Shown: positions 24,667-33,631, counted from the first letter of the stretch. The stretch is 36,944 bases of DNA from Calothrix sp. MO_167.B12 (GCA_030066045.1 JASJCJ010000040.1:1-36944); one strand, 5' to 3'. Program-made: numbers and translations. The notes: a model not told the origin generated them from the sequence alone.

Positions 24667-24845
24667 GTGTTTCTTCCATTTATAAGGGGTGGTACGCCGC
24701 CAGTGGGGTGTGTCTGAAGAAACACTCATAAAGGAGTGAGTAGTGAGTAGTAAATAGGTAAAGGTGTTTCTTCCATTCATAGGGAGGGTATTTAATTCTT
24801 TATCACTTATCACTTATTACTTATTACTTATTACTTATTACTTAC
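24667..24845. repeat. Direct repeats and TTATTAC heptamer array in the 24567-24928 gap
   Basis: GTGTTTCTTCCATTYATA occurs at 24667 and 24763. A run of TTATCAC/TTATTAC heptamers covers 24799-24845. No gene of credible length is present in this 362-bp gap. Confidence 0.75.
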
Positions 24846-24928
24846 AAAACTGCCCTCTACCTTTCTTGCCCAGCAAGATAATTGTGGTTTGATGGCAGAA
24901 ATATATAAATTGAAATTCTTCTCAATTA

Positions 24929-27535
24929 ATGATTTTCCATAAAAATTGGTGGAAACGCATAATTTTATCCAGGAAAAACAAAGAACGTCAATTACTAGCG
25001 AATCAATTTTTTTACTCCACTAAAAACTTTGCCATTATTGAAGCCTGCATAATTGGTTTAGTTGCAGCTTTTGCCGCAGTGGCACTCAAGCAAGGCATTG
25101 GCTGGTTGGGAGGATTGCGAGTCTATATAGCTCGCTCCTTTACCCCTTGGTTATTACCTGGGATTGGATTTAGCTGCGGCATTATCGCAGGTTGGCTAGT
25201 GGTATGGACACCGGAAACATCAGGTAGTGGTATTCCCCATGTCAAAGCAGTATTGGCAAAAGTACCCTTGCCCTTAAATTTACGGATAGCCATAGTAAAA
25301 TTAGTTGGCAGTATTTTAGTCATAGGTGCGGGTTTACCCTTAGGAAGACAAGGACCTACAGTACAGGTGGGTGCAGCTCTAGCGGCACAGATTAGTCGTT
25401 GGTTTCCCACCTCCCCAGACTACCGTCGCCAAATCATTGCTGCGGGTGCGGGTGCGGGTTTAGCAGCTGGATTTAATACTCCTATTGCTGGTGTGTTATT
25501 TGTAGTTGAAGCACTGCTTCAGGATATGTCTGGTTTTACCTTGGGGACAGCAATACTAGCTTCCTTTATTGGTGCGGTAGTTGCCAGGTGGCTTGGTGGT
25601 ACGGGATTTGTGTTTCAAATCGCACCTTTGCAAACAGGGTTTTCACCCAGAGAAATTCCTTTTTATTTGGGGTTGGGAATTCTAGCAGGAATTTTGGGGG
25701 CATTATTTAATAATGGGATTATTGCGGCTTTAAACTTGAATAGTCGTCTGCGGATTCCCTTACCTCTGCGGGTGGGACTAGCGGGATTATTATGCGGAGC
25801 AGCGATCGCTTTATTACCCGATGATTTTCTTGATAGTGCGGGATTGCGGGAAATTTTAATTGGGGGTAAGGCTAATTGGCAATTGACCTTAATTGCCTTT
25901 AGTGCTCAATTTCTGTTAACGATGTTAGCTTATACCACTGGTGCCCCGGGAGGATTATTTGCTCCGGTACTAATTATGGGAGCATCCCTGGGCTTGTTAA
26001 CGGGATTAATCCAATCACATCTATTATTAGGCAATGCCAGTGCCCCTTTAACCTACGCATTAGCAGGTATGGGAACATTTTTTACCGCAGTTACCAGAGT
26101 TCCCATTACAGGCATAGTCATTGTCTTTGAAATGACAACGGATTTTAATATAGTATTGCCACTGATGATTAGTTCTGCGATCGCTTATTTGATTGCAGAA
26201 ATAGTTGCTCCCGATTCTTTATACGATCGCCTATTGGCAGGTAAGGGTATTAATTTAAAAGAATCAGCCCAAGAGGGAATACTTACCACCCTGACAGCAG
26301 CCGATGTCATGCAACGGCACGTGGAAACCGTATCTAGCCAAATTACTTTTGCCGAAGCAGTACAGGCATTATCTCGTTCTCGCCATCGCAACTTACCAGT
26401 GGTAGAAAGGGGCATACTGGTAGGTATAATATCTCAGAAGGAGCTAGCCAATTATACGGATAGTTCCTTAGTAGAGGAGGTTCCCATTAGTGAAATTATG
26501 TTTCCGTCACCAATGACGGCTATACCCACGGCAACCCTGGCACATATTTTACATTTACTCAATCGCTGTAATCTCAGCTGTTTGCCAGTTACCGAGGGAA
26601 AACATCTAGTGGGAATAATTACTCGCAGTGACATCATTCGGGTCACAGCAGACCAGTTAGAAGGCTCTACAACTCAAACAGCACCCCAACCTTCTTATGT
26701 AGTTTATCAAACTCGTGCCCCCATTAGTGGTGGTGGTAGATTATTGATATTACTGAGTAATCCTAACACTGCCCGATCGCTGTTGAAAATGGCAATTGCG
26801 ATCGCTCAAGATTTGGGATACGAACTGGAATGTTTGCACATAATTGTTGTTCCCCGTTCCTCTAGCCCCGCAGAAACCCCAGTTAGCACAACTGCTGGTT
26901 TAAATTTATTAACTCAGGCCACGGATTTGGCACAAGCCAATAGAGTCCCCATTCATACCCAAATTCGGGTAGCACACGATGTTGCTGAAGCTACTTTAGA
27001 AACAATCAAAGAGCGACACATTGACTTATTATTTATGGGCTGGAAAGGTAGTACAGGGACACCAGGAAGAGTATTTAGCCGTGTCGCAGATACATTAATT
27101 AGACAAGCACCTTGCGAAGTCATTCTGGCAAAATTTGGGGCACAAACCAATTTTAATCGTTGGCTAGTACCTGTTGCCGGTGGTCCAAATGTCAGCGAAG
27201 CAGTACAATTATTACCCGCCCTAGCATCCTTAGGAAAAGCACCAAAAATTCAATTGTGTACGGTTTATTCACCGGAGGAAAAACCAGACACCAATATCCT
27301 GGAAAAGTTTGTCCAGTATCTGCAACCAAAATTTAGCAACAAAGTAGAAGTAAAGACTATTGCTGGGCGTTCCGTTGCAGAGACAATTATATCTGTAGCA
27401 CACAAACAACAAATAGATGCAATAGTCATGGGTGCAACCCGGGAAAAACTACTGCAACAGGTGATTAAAGGTAATATACCTGAAACCATTGCCCGTCAAA
27501 GTAATTGCACCGTAGTTATTGTCAGGTGCGCCTAG
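24929..27535 (+). CDS. ClC-family anion transporter/channel with CBS pair and two USP domains
   Basis: 868 residues. The ClC membrane core (about 35-430) shows the anion-site motifs SGSGIPH (98-104), GRQGPTVQ (139-146), GGLFAPVLIMG and AVTRVPITGIVIVFE. CBS domains follow (about 455-575, ADVMQRHVETVSS and SEIMFPSPMTAIP), then two universal-stress-protein domains (about 604-735 and 745-866). The gating glutamate (E148 of the E. coli exchanger) is Gln141 and the inner proton glutamate (E203) is Ala195. Exchangers need both, so a passive or uncoupled chloride channel is likely. CBS and USP domains suggest nucleotide control. No strong Shine-Dalgarno precedes the start. The stop codon lies in a repeat (27532-27652), so the last residues could be altered by its insertion. 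Confidence 0.92.
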   Translation: MIFHKNWWKRIILSRKNKERQLLANQFFYSTKNFAIIEACIIGLVAAFAAVALKQGIGWLGGLRVYIARSFTPWLLPGIGFSCGIIAGWLVVWTPETSGSGIPHVKAVLAKVPLPLNLRIAIVKLVGSILVIGAGLPLGRQGPTVQVGAALAAQISRWFPTSPDYRRQIIAAGAGAGLAAGFNTPIAGVLFVVEALLQDMSGFTLGTAILASFIGAVVARWLGGTGFVFQIAPLQTGFSPREIPFYLGLGILAGILGALFNNGIIAALNLNSRLRIPLPLRVGLAGLLCGAAIALLPDDFLDSAGLREILIGGKANWQLTLIAFSAQFLLTMLAYTTGAPGGLFAPVLIMGASLGLLTGLIQSHLLLGNASAPLTYALAGMGTFFTAVTRVPITGIVIVFEMTTDFNIVLPLMISSAIAYLIAEIVAPDSLYDRLLAGKGINLKESAQEGILTTLTAADVMQRHVETVSSQITFAEAVQALSRSRHRNLPVVERGILVGIISQKELANYTDSSLVEEVPISEIMFPSPMTAIPTATLAHILHLLNRCNLSCLPVTEGKHLVGIITRSDIIRVTADQLEGSTTQTAPQPSYVVYQTRAPISGGGRLLILLSNPNTARSLLKMAIAIAQDLGYELECLHIIVVPRSSSPAETPVSTTAGLNLLTQATDLAQANRVPIHTQIRVAHDVAEATLETIKERHIDLLFMGWKGSTGTPGRVFSRVADTLIRQAPCEVILAKFGAQTNFNRWLVPVAGGPNVSEAVQLLPALASLGKAPKIQLCTVYSPEEKPDTNILEKFVQYLQPKFSNKVEVKTIAGRSVAETIISVAHKQQIDAIVMGATREKLLQQVIKGNIPETIARQSNCTVVIVRCA

Positions 27536-27652
27536 CTTGAAAATGGTTGTTGGTTGTTAGTTGTTAGTTGTTAGTTGACGGTTTACAGTGGGTCAGAAAC
27601 ATTTTTCATGGCTTGGTTGTGAGATGTTGCTGTGGGGAGCTAACTTGAAAAT
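27532..27652. repeat. CTAACTTGAAAAT repeat, copy 3
   Basis: Begins CTAGCTTGAAAAT (27532-27544) and ends CTAACTTGAAAAT (27640-27652). Inside are TTAGTTG heptamers, GGTTTACAGTGGGTCAGAAA and CATGGCTTGGTTGTGAGAT. The first TAG of the repeat is the stop codon of the ClC gene. Followed by GAGTTCGG units and a GGGGCGGGGAAACCCCGCCC palindrome. Confidence 0.8.
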
Positions 27653-27784
27653 AGGGAGTTCGGAGTTCAGGAGTAGGGGCGGGGAAACCCCGCCCAGAGT
27701 TAGGGAATTATTTTCATCTGCAGGTTGTGTATGTGTACCAAAGTCTATGTAGACGCGCGAAGCGCGGCTTGGAGCAGAGTGGGG

Positions 27785-28006
27785 CTAACTTGAAAATGAT
27801 TGTTAGTTGTTAGTTGTTATACCAATTCAAATAATGTTTGCAACAGATAAATTATTTGTAGGGGTTTAGCAATGCTAAACCCCTACCCATGTGTCGCATT
27901 CTTTTTTCAAATTGGTATTAGTTGTTAGTTGACGGTTGACAGTGGGTCAGAAACATTTTTCATGGTTTGGTTGTGAGATTTTCCTGTGGGGAGCTAACTT
28001 GAAAAT
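27785..28006. repeat. CTAACTTGAAAAT repeat, copy 4, interrupted by a MITE
   Basis: CTAACTTGAAAAT at 27785-27797 and 27994-28006. Same order of heptamers, GGTTGACAGTGGGTCAGAAA and TTGGTTGTGAGATTTTCC as copy 3, but split by a 98-bp insertion at 27820-27917. Together with copy 3 it fills the 539-bp ClC-prs gap. Confidence 0.8.
27820..27917. mobile_element. MITE-like element, family 2 (TACCAATT ends)
   Basis: 98 bp, ends TACCAATT/AATTGGTA, flanked by a TTA duplication (27817-27819, 27918-27920) that restores the host heptamer repeat when removed. The centre is a 13-bp-stem palindrome, GTAGGGGTTTAGC/GCTAAACCCCTAC. Relatives: 35335-35437 and a fragment near 31973-32020. No coding capacity. Confidence 0.8.
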
Positions 28007-28011
28007 AGTTA

Positions 28012-28044
28012 AGAGCCTCGACTTCTTTAAGAAGTCGAGGCTCT
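28012..28044 (-). terminator. Large hairpin downstream of prs
   Basis: Near-perfect 33-bp palindrome with arms AGAGCCTCGACTTCTT/AAGAAGTCGAGGCTCT, 30 bp after the prs stop on the minus strand. The T-tract is weak, so it may also stabilise mRNA. Confidence 0.6.
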
Positions 28045-28074
28045 ATGACCCATGATAATTAATGTGGTTAAGTA

Positions 28075-29091
28075 CTAGCGGAACATACTACTTACAGAAC
28101 TATCTTCATGAATCCGCCAAATTGTCTCCCCTAATAAATTTGCCACAGAAAGCACAGTTAATTGAGGAAAGTGATCGCTTTCTGGTACAGGAATTGTATT
28201 AGTCACAATCACTTCCTCAAAAACACCACTGGACAAACGTTCAATGGCTGGTGGAGAAAAGACTGCATGGGTAGCACAGGCATATACCTGACGCGCTCCT
28301 TGTTCACGCAGTAACTTTGCTCCCGCAGCAATTGTACCGCCAGTGTCAATCATGTCATCTACCAGCACCGCCGTTTTACCTTTGACATCACCAATGACGT
28401 TCAACACTTCGGCAACATTGTGAGCTTGACGACGTTTGTCAATAATCGCTAATGGGGCATCATCAAGCTTTTTGGCAAATGCCCTAGCTCTAGCGACACC
28501 ACCAACATCCGGAGATACTACCACAAGGTCAGAAAGTTTTTTACTTGCTAAATAACTCAGTATTACAGGCGAACCATAAACGTGATCTAAAGGAATATCA
28601 AAATATCCTTGGATTTGGGATGAGTGTAAATCCATTGCCAAAATTCGGTTAGCACCTGCTTGGGTAATCAGGTTAGCAACCAACTTGGCAGTAATGGACT
28701 CCCTCCCCGCAGTTTTGCGATCAGCACGAGCATAACCATAATAGGGAATTACTGCTGTTACTTGCCGTGCAGAAGCCCGACGACAGGCATCAATCATAAT
28801 TAATAATTCCATCAAGTTGTCATTCACGGGATGGCAACTTGGTTGGATTAAATAAACATCACAACCGCGAATTGATTCTTGGATTTGAACGTATAGTTCT
28901 CCATCCGCAAATCTTTTGCGAATCATTGGTCCTAAGTCCATACCCAGGTAGCGGGCGACTTCTTGAGAAAGTTGGGTATTGGCAGAGCCAGAAAACAGCC
29001 TCAGACGGTGATTTTCAGTCAGTCCTGTTGCTGTTGTTGGCATTTTTAAAGTTGCAGAACTGAGCACAGCAGATCCTCGATGTGCATTCAT
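28075..29091 (-). CDS. prs: Ribose-phosphate pyrophosphokinase
   Basis: 338 residues, the full PRPP synthetase fold: LRLFSGSANTQLSQEVARYLG, FADGELYVQIQES, the ATP-site VIPYYGYARADRK, DLHSSQIQGYFD with the catalytic His, SPDVGGVARARAFAKKL, IDKRR and the PRPP loop VLVDDMIDTGGT. It makes PRPP from ribose 5-phosphate and ATP for purine, pyrimidine, His, Trp and NAD synthesis. The N-terminus is extended by about 25 residues relative to the E. coli enzyme (MNAHRGSAVLSSATLKM), as usual in cyanobacteria; ATG 29091 has only a weak upstream AAGA. Single gene with a downstream hairpin. Confidence 0.96.
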   Translation of the reverse strand: MNAHRGSAVLSSATLKMPTTATGLTENHRLRLFSGSANTQLSQEVARYLGMDLGPMIRKRFADGELYVQIQESIRGCDVYLIQPSCHPVNDNLMELLIMIDACRRASARQVTAVIPYYGYARADRKTAGRESITAKLVANLITQAGANRILAMDLHSSQIQGYFDIPLDHVYGSPVILSYLASKKLSDLVVVSPDVGGVARARAFAKKLDDAPLAIIDKRRQAHNVAEVLNVIGDVKGKTAVLVDDMIDTGGTIAAGAKLLREQGARQVYACATHAVFSPPAIERLSSGVFEEVIVTNTIPVPESDHFPQLTVLSVANLLGETIWRIHEDSSVSSMFR

Positions 29092-29984
29092 GGCAATCTT
29101 ATCATTAGATATTTGGCAGGTTTAACCGAAATATTCGGTCAGAAGTTTTATGTGTTTTATTGAAGCTTTCATACGAATTTGAAACATTCCTTAATCAATT
29201 TATCACCCCCTCTTTATTTAGCCTTTTTGGTGAACAACTTTTGTCTGAGTCACTGCAATATTGTTAGGGAATCAGAACAATAAGTGAAACTTTTGCGATC
29301 GCATATCACAACTAAGGCATTCAAATTAATATGTGTGGGAGAAAGTTTTTCTCTACCCATATAAATTTATCATTGAGAATAAAGACATTTATTTGTTTCA
29401 CTAAAAAATATCAGCATGGGCATCTGTAAGTAAAAACTACTATGAGCATACTGTGGATAGAAACTTAAATGTTGAAAGTATCTCTTTGGGGCAGATGCAC
29501 TCCATCATTATGCATCCTATTTTCAAAGAATAAAATCCATAGTTTTGGGGATTTTTGTCTGGTAATACTACTTTCACAGTCTGTGAGAATTTTAATCAAA
29601 ACTATAATATTCTAAAATTCGTGACTAGCAGCGGAGTAAACAAGTGTCTATTCTATACTGTATTAGTTGCATGAGTGTCAATTCGCTGAGGCTGATATAT
29701 TGCCAAAGAAAGTAAGATAAATTATACCTGCAAAATTAGATTTCCTAGCATTCATGGCTGGGAAACATGGGATAGTTGCCAGCAATGCCCAACACAAGTT
29801 GCATTTTGCCTGTATTTACACTTAAGGAGACCCCGTCCTTCAGGATGAGGTTTAAAGATAACTACAGATTGAGTGTGAAAATAGAGTAAAGCTAGTTTGC
29901 CAAAAAATAATAATTACGTAAAATTACCAGGTTAAACCAGGAACTACCAGCAAATAACACATCAGTTATTCAAGTCAATCAACA
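29092..29984. other. 893-bp gap without a recognisable gene
   Basis: AT-rich DNA between divergent prs and the kinase. It must hold both promoters. One HIP1 site at about 29297, a short imperfect hairpin at 29338-29362 (TGGGAGAAA...CTCTACCCA), and at about 29823-29857 a GGAGACCCCGTCCTTCAGG-type hairpin like the right ends of IS200/IS605-type elements, probably a solo remnant. I see no tRNA, riboswitch or coding frame. Confidence 0.5.
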
Positions 29985-31691
29985 ATGCAACCACCACTTA
30001 CAACTGGCACAATACTACAAAATCGTTATCGCATCATTAACACTCTTGCCCAGGGAGGATTTGGTAGAACTTATCTAGCAGAAGACCAAAGGCGTTTTCA
30101 TGAGTCGTGTGCCCTCAAAGAATTAATCCCTACTGCTACAGGAGGTGACTCTTGGCAAAAAGCGCAGGATTTATTTCTCAGGGAAGCCGAAATTTTATAT
30201 CAAATCAAACATTCACAAGTACCACAATTCCGGGAGCGATTTGAAGAAGACCAGCGATTATTTCTAGTACAGGATTATATTCAAGGTAAGACATACCGGA
30301 CTCTGTTAGATGAACGTCAGGCAGTTGGTGGTGCATTTACTCAGACAGAAATATTGCATTTAATCCAGTCATTATTACCAGTATTAGGATACATCCATAG
30401 TCAAGGGATTATTCATCGAGATATCTCCCCAGAAAATATTATTCTTCGAGATCGTGATCGCTTACCAGTGTTAATTGATTTTGGGGTGGTAAAGGAACTT
30501 GCTAGTCGCTTACAAAATCCCAATGGTACAGTCACAAATACTTATGTTGGCAAATTGGGTTATTCTCCTACCGAGCAAATGCAAACAGGTCAAGTTTTTC
30601 CCAATAGCGATTTATATTCTTTGGCTGTGACTGCCATAGTTTTGTTAACCGGAAAAGAACCCCAGGAACTATTTGATAACCAGCAACTAACTTGGAATTG
30701 GCAGCGTTGGGTGACGGTAAATCCCCAATTTGCCCAAGTATTAAATCGGATGTTGAGTTCTAAACCGAGCAACCGCTACCAAAGTGCGGCAGAATTAGCA
30801 CCTATATTACAATCAATCGAGGCAGGAACTAGCTCTAATGCTGAGTTATCCCAAATACAAACCCTTGCAGTTGGTCGTCCTTCTGGGCCAATGCAGCCTG
30901 CTTCTTCTAGAGGAAATCCAGTAATTCCCACACCCCCAACTTCAGTTTTAGATAATTCCTTAGCCATTGGAGCCATTGGAGCGGCTGTAGTTATTCTGGC
31001 AGGATTCGGTTCTTGGGCTTTAGTACGTTCCATCCGTAGTCAACAAATCCAAACCCCATCTACTACCATCTCTACTGCTCCTCCCCAAACTTTCCCTTCC
31101 CCAGTTGTTGTTCCTAGTGCAACACCCACGCCCCAGGATGAAGAACTACCAGTAGAAAAAAGAATTAAGCGGCTCACTTTTAATTCATCCAATACAGCCA
31201 AGGTAGATGATACTCTCAAGTCCAATGAAATTGTCCGCTATACTTTCAGAGGTCAAGCAGGACAGCAAATAACAGTGATGTTAGTACAGGAAAGTGGTGT
31301 TACATTTCAAGTTCTAACTCCCAGTGAAGAGCCTGTGGAAAATACGGCTCAAAATGTTTCTTTTTATCAAGGAATATTACCTAGTGATGGTGAATATAAA
31401 ATTGATTTAACTACCTTGCCAGGAATTACTGAAAGTGATTACAGTCTTTATGTAGGTTTAACAACTCTCGAACAACCCATACCTACGGAAACGCCTTCAC
31501 CTATACCCACAGATATTCCTACGGAAACACCTTCATTTATACCTACGGATATTCCCACACCTACAGAAACACCTTCACCCATACCCACAGAAATCCCCTC
31601 ACCATCAGCCACCTTTACTCCTGATGATGATGACGATGTGCGTATTCCCGTAATTACACCGACTCCAGACTCTGGGCAAGATAATTTTTAA
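29985..31691 (+). CDS. Membrane Ser/Thr protein kinase with PPC-like and Pro/Thr-rich extracellular part
   Basis: 568 residues. The kinase domain (about 14-275) has glycine loop AQGGFGRTY (22-30), Lys45 in CALKEL, HRDISPENII (144-153) and IDFG (164-167), so it should be active. A Pro-rich linker leads to one membrane helix at about 325-347. The outside part holds a beta-rich domain (about 395-495, RLTFNSS...IVRYTFRGQAGQQITV) resembling a PPC domain, then a tail of P-T-E-T-P-S-P-I-P-T repeats and an Asp run. The layout suggests a receptor-like Hanks-type kinase. The last base of the stop codon is the first base of a repeat element (31691-31870), so the tail end may have been reshaped by insertion. 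Confidence 0.92.
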   Translation: MQPPLTTGTILQNRYRIINTLAQGGFGRTYLAEDQRRFHESCALKELIPTATGGDSWQKAQDLFLREAEILYQIKHSQVPQFRERFEEDQRLFLVQDYIQGKTYRTLLDERQAVGGAFTQTEILHLIQSLLPVLGYIHSQGIIHRDISPENIILRDRDRLPVLIDFGVVKELASRLQNPNGTVTNTYVGKLGYSPTEQMQTGQVFPNSDLYSLAVTAIVLLTGKEPQELFDNQQLTWNWQRWVTVNPQFAQVLNRMLSSKPSNRYQSAAELAPILQSIEAGTSSNAELSQIQTLAVGRPSGPMQPASSRGNPVIPTPPTSVLDNSLAIGAIGAAVVILAGFGSWALVRSIRSQQIQTPSTTISTAPPQTFPSPVVVPSATPTPQDEELPVEKRIKRLTFNSSNTAKVDDTLKSNEIVRYTFRGQAGQQITVMLVQESGVTFQVLTPSEEPVENTAQNVSFYQGILPSDGEYKIDLTTLPGITESDYSLYVGLTTLEQPIPTETPSPIPTDIPTETPSFIPTDIPTPTETPSPIPTEIPSPSATFTPDDDDDVRIPVITPTPDSGQDNF

Positions 31692-31870
31692 CGTGAGTTC
31701 GGAGTTCGGAGTTAAAATTTACCTGAGTTCTGTCGAACTCACACTGATTTACTAAGTTTAGGTTAATTGTTGAGTTTATTCTCAACAATTTGGGAAGTGA
31801 CTCCTCACTTTAATTGTACAAATCCTTGATTCATAAGGGTTTTAGCATCAAAATTTCGTCGAACTCACGT
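31691..31870. mobile_element. MITE-like element with ACGTGAGTTCG inverted ends
   Basis: 180 bp with 11-bp perfect terminal inverted repeats ACGTGAGTTCG (31691-31701) and CGAACTCACGT (31860-31870). Inside is a 10-bp-stem hairpin AATTGTTGAG/CTCAACAATT (31765-31790) and an internal TGAGTTCTGTCGAACTCA palindrome. No coding frame. Confidence 0.7.
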
Positions 31871-31891
31871 ATTTTTAATACCAACTTCAAA

Positions 31892-31970
31892 CTGAGTTCG
31901 GTGTTAGGAATTCAGTGTTAGGAGTTAAAAGCTTTTTTTTTGAACCTTTTTCAAACCGTCGAACTCACGT
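31892..31970. mobile_element. Shorter relative of the ACGTGAGTTCG element
   Basis: About 79 bp, from CTGAGTTCGG (31892) to CGAACTCACGT (31970). Left end has one change against the full element. It splits what looks like a family 2 MITE: ATACCAACTTCAAA before it and AATTTCAAAAAAG after it. Confidence 0.55.
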
Positions 31971-31972
31971 TA

Positions 31973-32020
31973 ATTTCAAAAAAGAATATGACAAATAGAT
32001 TCTTGTTCGGTGACGTAGCA
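31973..32020. repeat. Fragment of family 2 MITE
   Basis: AATTTCAAAAAAGAATATGAC and GATTCTTGTTCGGTGACGTAG match the reverse strand of the element at 35335-35437. The far half is absent. Confidence 0.6.
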
Positions 32021-32040
32021 TTGCTACCTCATAAATGGCT

Positions 32041-32064
32041 TTGGGGGATTATCCCCCAATTTTT
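32041..32064 (+). terminator. Intrinsic terminator, probably of the kinase gene
   Basis: 8-bp stem TTGGGGGA/TCCCCCAA with TTA loop and TTTTTG tail. It lies 350 bp past the kinase stop, with repeat elements in between. The rest of the gap to 32209 has a C-rich tract (32160-32195) and no gene. Confidence 0.75.
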
Positions 32065-32209
32065 GTTTTGTATTCAGAATCAGTCCTTTTGGCCAAGTTA
32101 CCATCAGAGCGATCGCATGAACAGGATGGAGGAGATAGGATGTAGGGTGTAGGGGCTAATTCTTCCCTACATCCCACACCTCACACCCCACACCCGCTCA
32201 AGGCCTTGA

Positions 32210-33631
32210 TCAATCATCTTCACTGCCTTGATGCACAGTTTTTACCCATTTCAACCGCTTTGGTCTAACTGACATCCTCACAGTAGTGGCACTCATGACC
32301 ACAAACCAGTGGAGCATATATAAAGTACCGCGCAGGGTTTGCAGCAAGATTAATAAATAGTTGGAGACAGAAAAACCGCGATCGCGATCGCGGCGTATGC
32401 GTCTTAAACCATGAAACATCCCGGATAGGGACATGAACACGGTCAAACTACTGATGGGGCTGAGTAAAGGTAAACGGTGCTTGATAATCGCCATTAGTAA
32501 ATCGGGAATTGCTGCGGTGGGCAAAATATACATAGTAATGGCGAACATCAATAGATCCCAGGTTTTCCTACTTCCCATGCGGTTGCGGAGAATTAAATCC
32601 CAGTAATCTAAATAGCGTTGATATCCTCCCTCTGCCCAGCGGCTACGTTGATGCCACAGAGCAATGGCACTAGTTACCCCTTCTTCATATACTGGTGGGA
32701 ATAAAGCACAATCAATATCCCAATCACTTAAATGTAACCGTAAAGTTAAATCTAAATCATCGGTGATGGTTTCTTCATTCCAGCCACCACAACTTAACAA
32801 TGCTTGACGGCGAATGAATTCACCATTACCCCGCAATTCACCAATGCCGCCAATGGCGGTACGCTGTTGCTGCATATAGGTATCAACCGCCATTTCTGCC
32901 ATTTGCCCCCGAGTCCAAAAATTGACCTTGGCATTAGCAATAGCTTTGCGTACCTGTACCGCACCCACCTTTTGTCGTTGAAACATGGGTACTACTTGCT
33001 GCAACATATCCGGTGAAACTTGGGCATCTGCATCAAACACCGCCAAAATTTCCCCTTTAGTTAGTGGTAGTAGCTGATTTAAAGCTCCAGACTTACCACC
33101 ACTAGCCTCTGGCGATCGCCGCAACACCTGAAGATGTTCATATTCCCTGGCTAAATTTGTCAGCAATTGGGGTGTGCGATCGCTACTATTATCATCAACA
33201 ATCCAGACTTCGTATTTCCCATCTGGATACTCTAAATTACAAAGATTTTCCACTAAATTGCCAATGACAGCTTCCTCGTTTTTCGCTGCCACCAACACAG
33301 ATACATGGGGATAATCTCCCTGCATCTGGGAAATTTTTTCCCTGGGTTTAGCAAAAACTATCACCAAGGCATGAATACCCATAATTGTAGTCAGCCCCAA
33401 TACAAACAAAGAGCCCCAAGAGAGTAAATTCAAGGCAATCGTACCGCTCCAAACCATAGTTAAAACTAAAGCGGCTTTACGTCTGCGACCTTGAAACCGA
33501 GATGGTAGAGACACAGAATTTGTCTCCACCTCCGTCTCCACATCCTCTGCTACGGAAATATCTGACAGCAGAGAATTAAGTGGGTCAAGCTCGTTGTAAG
33601 AATCGTTTTCGGGCCAGGAATTCGCTGGCAT
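32210..33631 (-). CDS. Processive family 2 glycosyltransferase, membrane-bound
   Basis: 473 residues. The cytoplasmic N-terminus is followed by membrane helices at about 54-93. The GT2 domain shows SVLVAAKNEE (111-120), VDDNSSDRT (145-153), FDADAQV (199-205), RGNGEFIRR, TDDLDLTLRL (290-299) and QRSRWAEGG (328-336), the D,D,D,QxxRW set of processive transferases. Further helices follow from about 355. It should polymerise or add sugars from a nucleotide sugar onto a lipid or polysaccharide at the membrane. The start overlaps the end of the radical SAM gene by 47 bp in another frame, which argues for translational coupling. Sugar and acceptor unknown. Confidence 0.9.
   Translation of the reverse strand: MPANSWPENDSYNELDPLNSLLSDISVAEDVETEVETNSVSLPSRFQGRRRKAALVLTMVWSGTIALNLLSWGSLFVLGLTTIMGIHALVIVFAKPREKISQMQGDYPHVSVLVAAKNEEAVIGNLVENLCNLEYPDGKYEVWIVDDNSSDRTPQLLTNLAREYEHLQVLRRSPEASGGKSGALNQLLPLTKGEILAVFDADAQVSPDMLQQVVPMFQRQKVGAVQVRKAIANAKVNFWTRGQMAEMAVDTYMQQQRTAIGGIGELRGNGEFIRRQALLSCGGWNEETITDDLDLTLRLHLSDWDIDCALFPPVYEEGVTSAIALWHQRSRWAEGGYQRYLDYWDLILRNRMGSRKTWDLLMFAITMYILPTAAIPDLLMAIIKHRLPLLSPISSLTVFMSLSGMFHGLRRIRRDRDRGFSVSNYLLILLQTLRGTLYMLHWFVVMSATTVRMSVRPKRLKWVKTVHQGSEDD

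Noticed and set aside
24610-24813. 67-codon minus-strand frame
   Set aside because: It covers direct repeats and the TTATTAC array, with no ribosome site or conserved pattern.
24799-24845. Possible CRISPR array
   Set aside because: Units are contiguous 7-mers with no spacers; the same holds for 1943-1976, 13022-13070 and 34707-34838.
31940-32152. 70-codon open frame after the kinase
   Set aside because: It crosses a repeat end, a MITE fragment and an intrinsic terminator.
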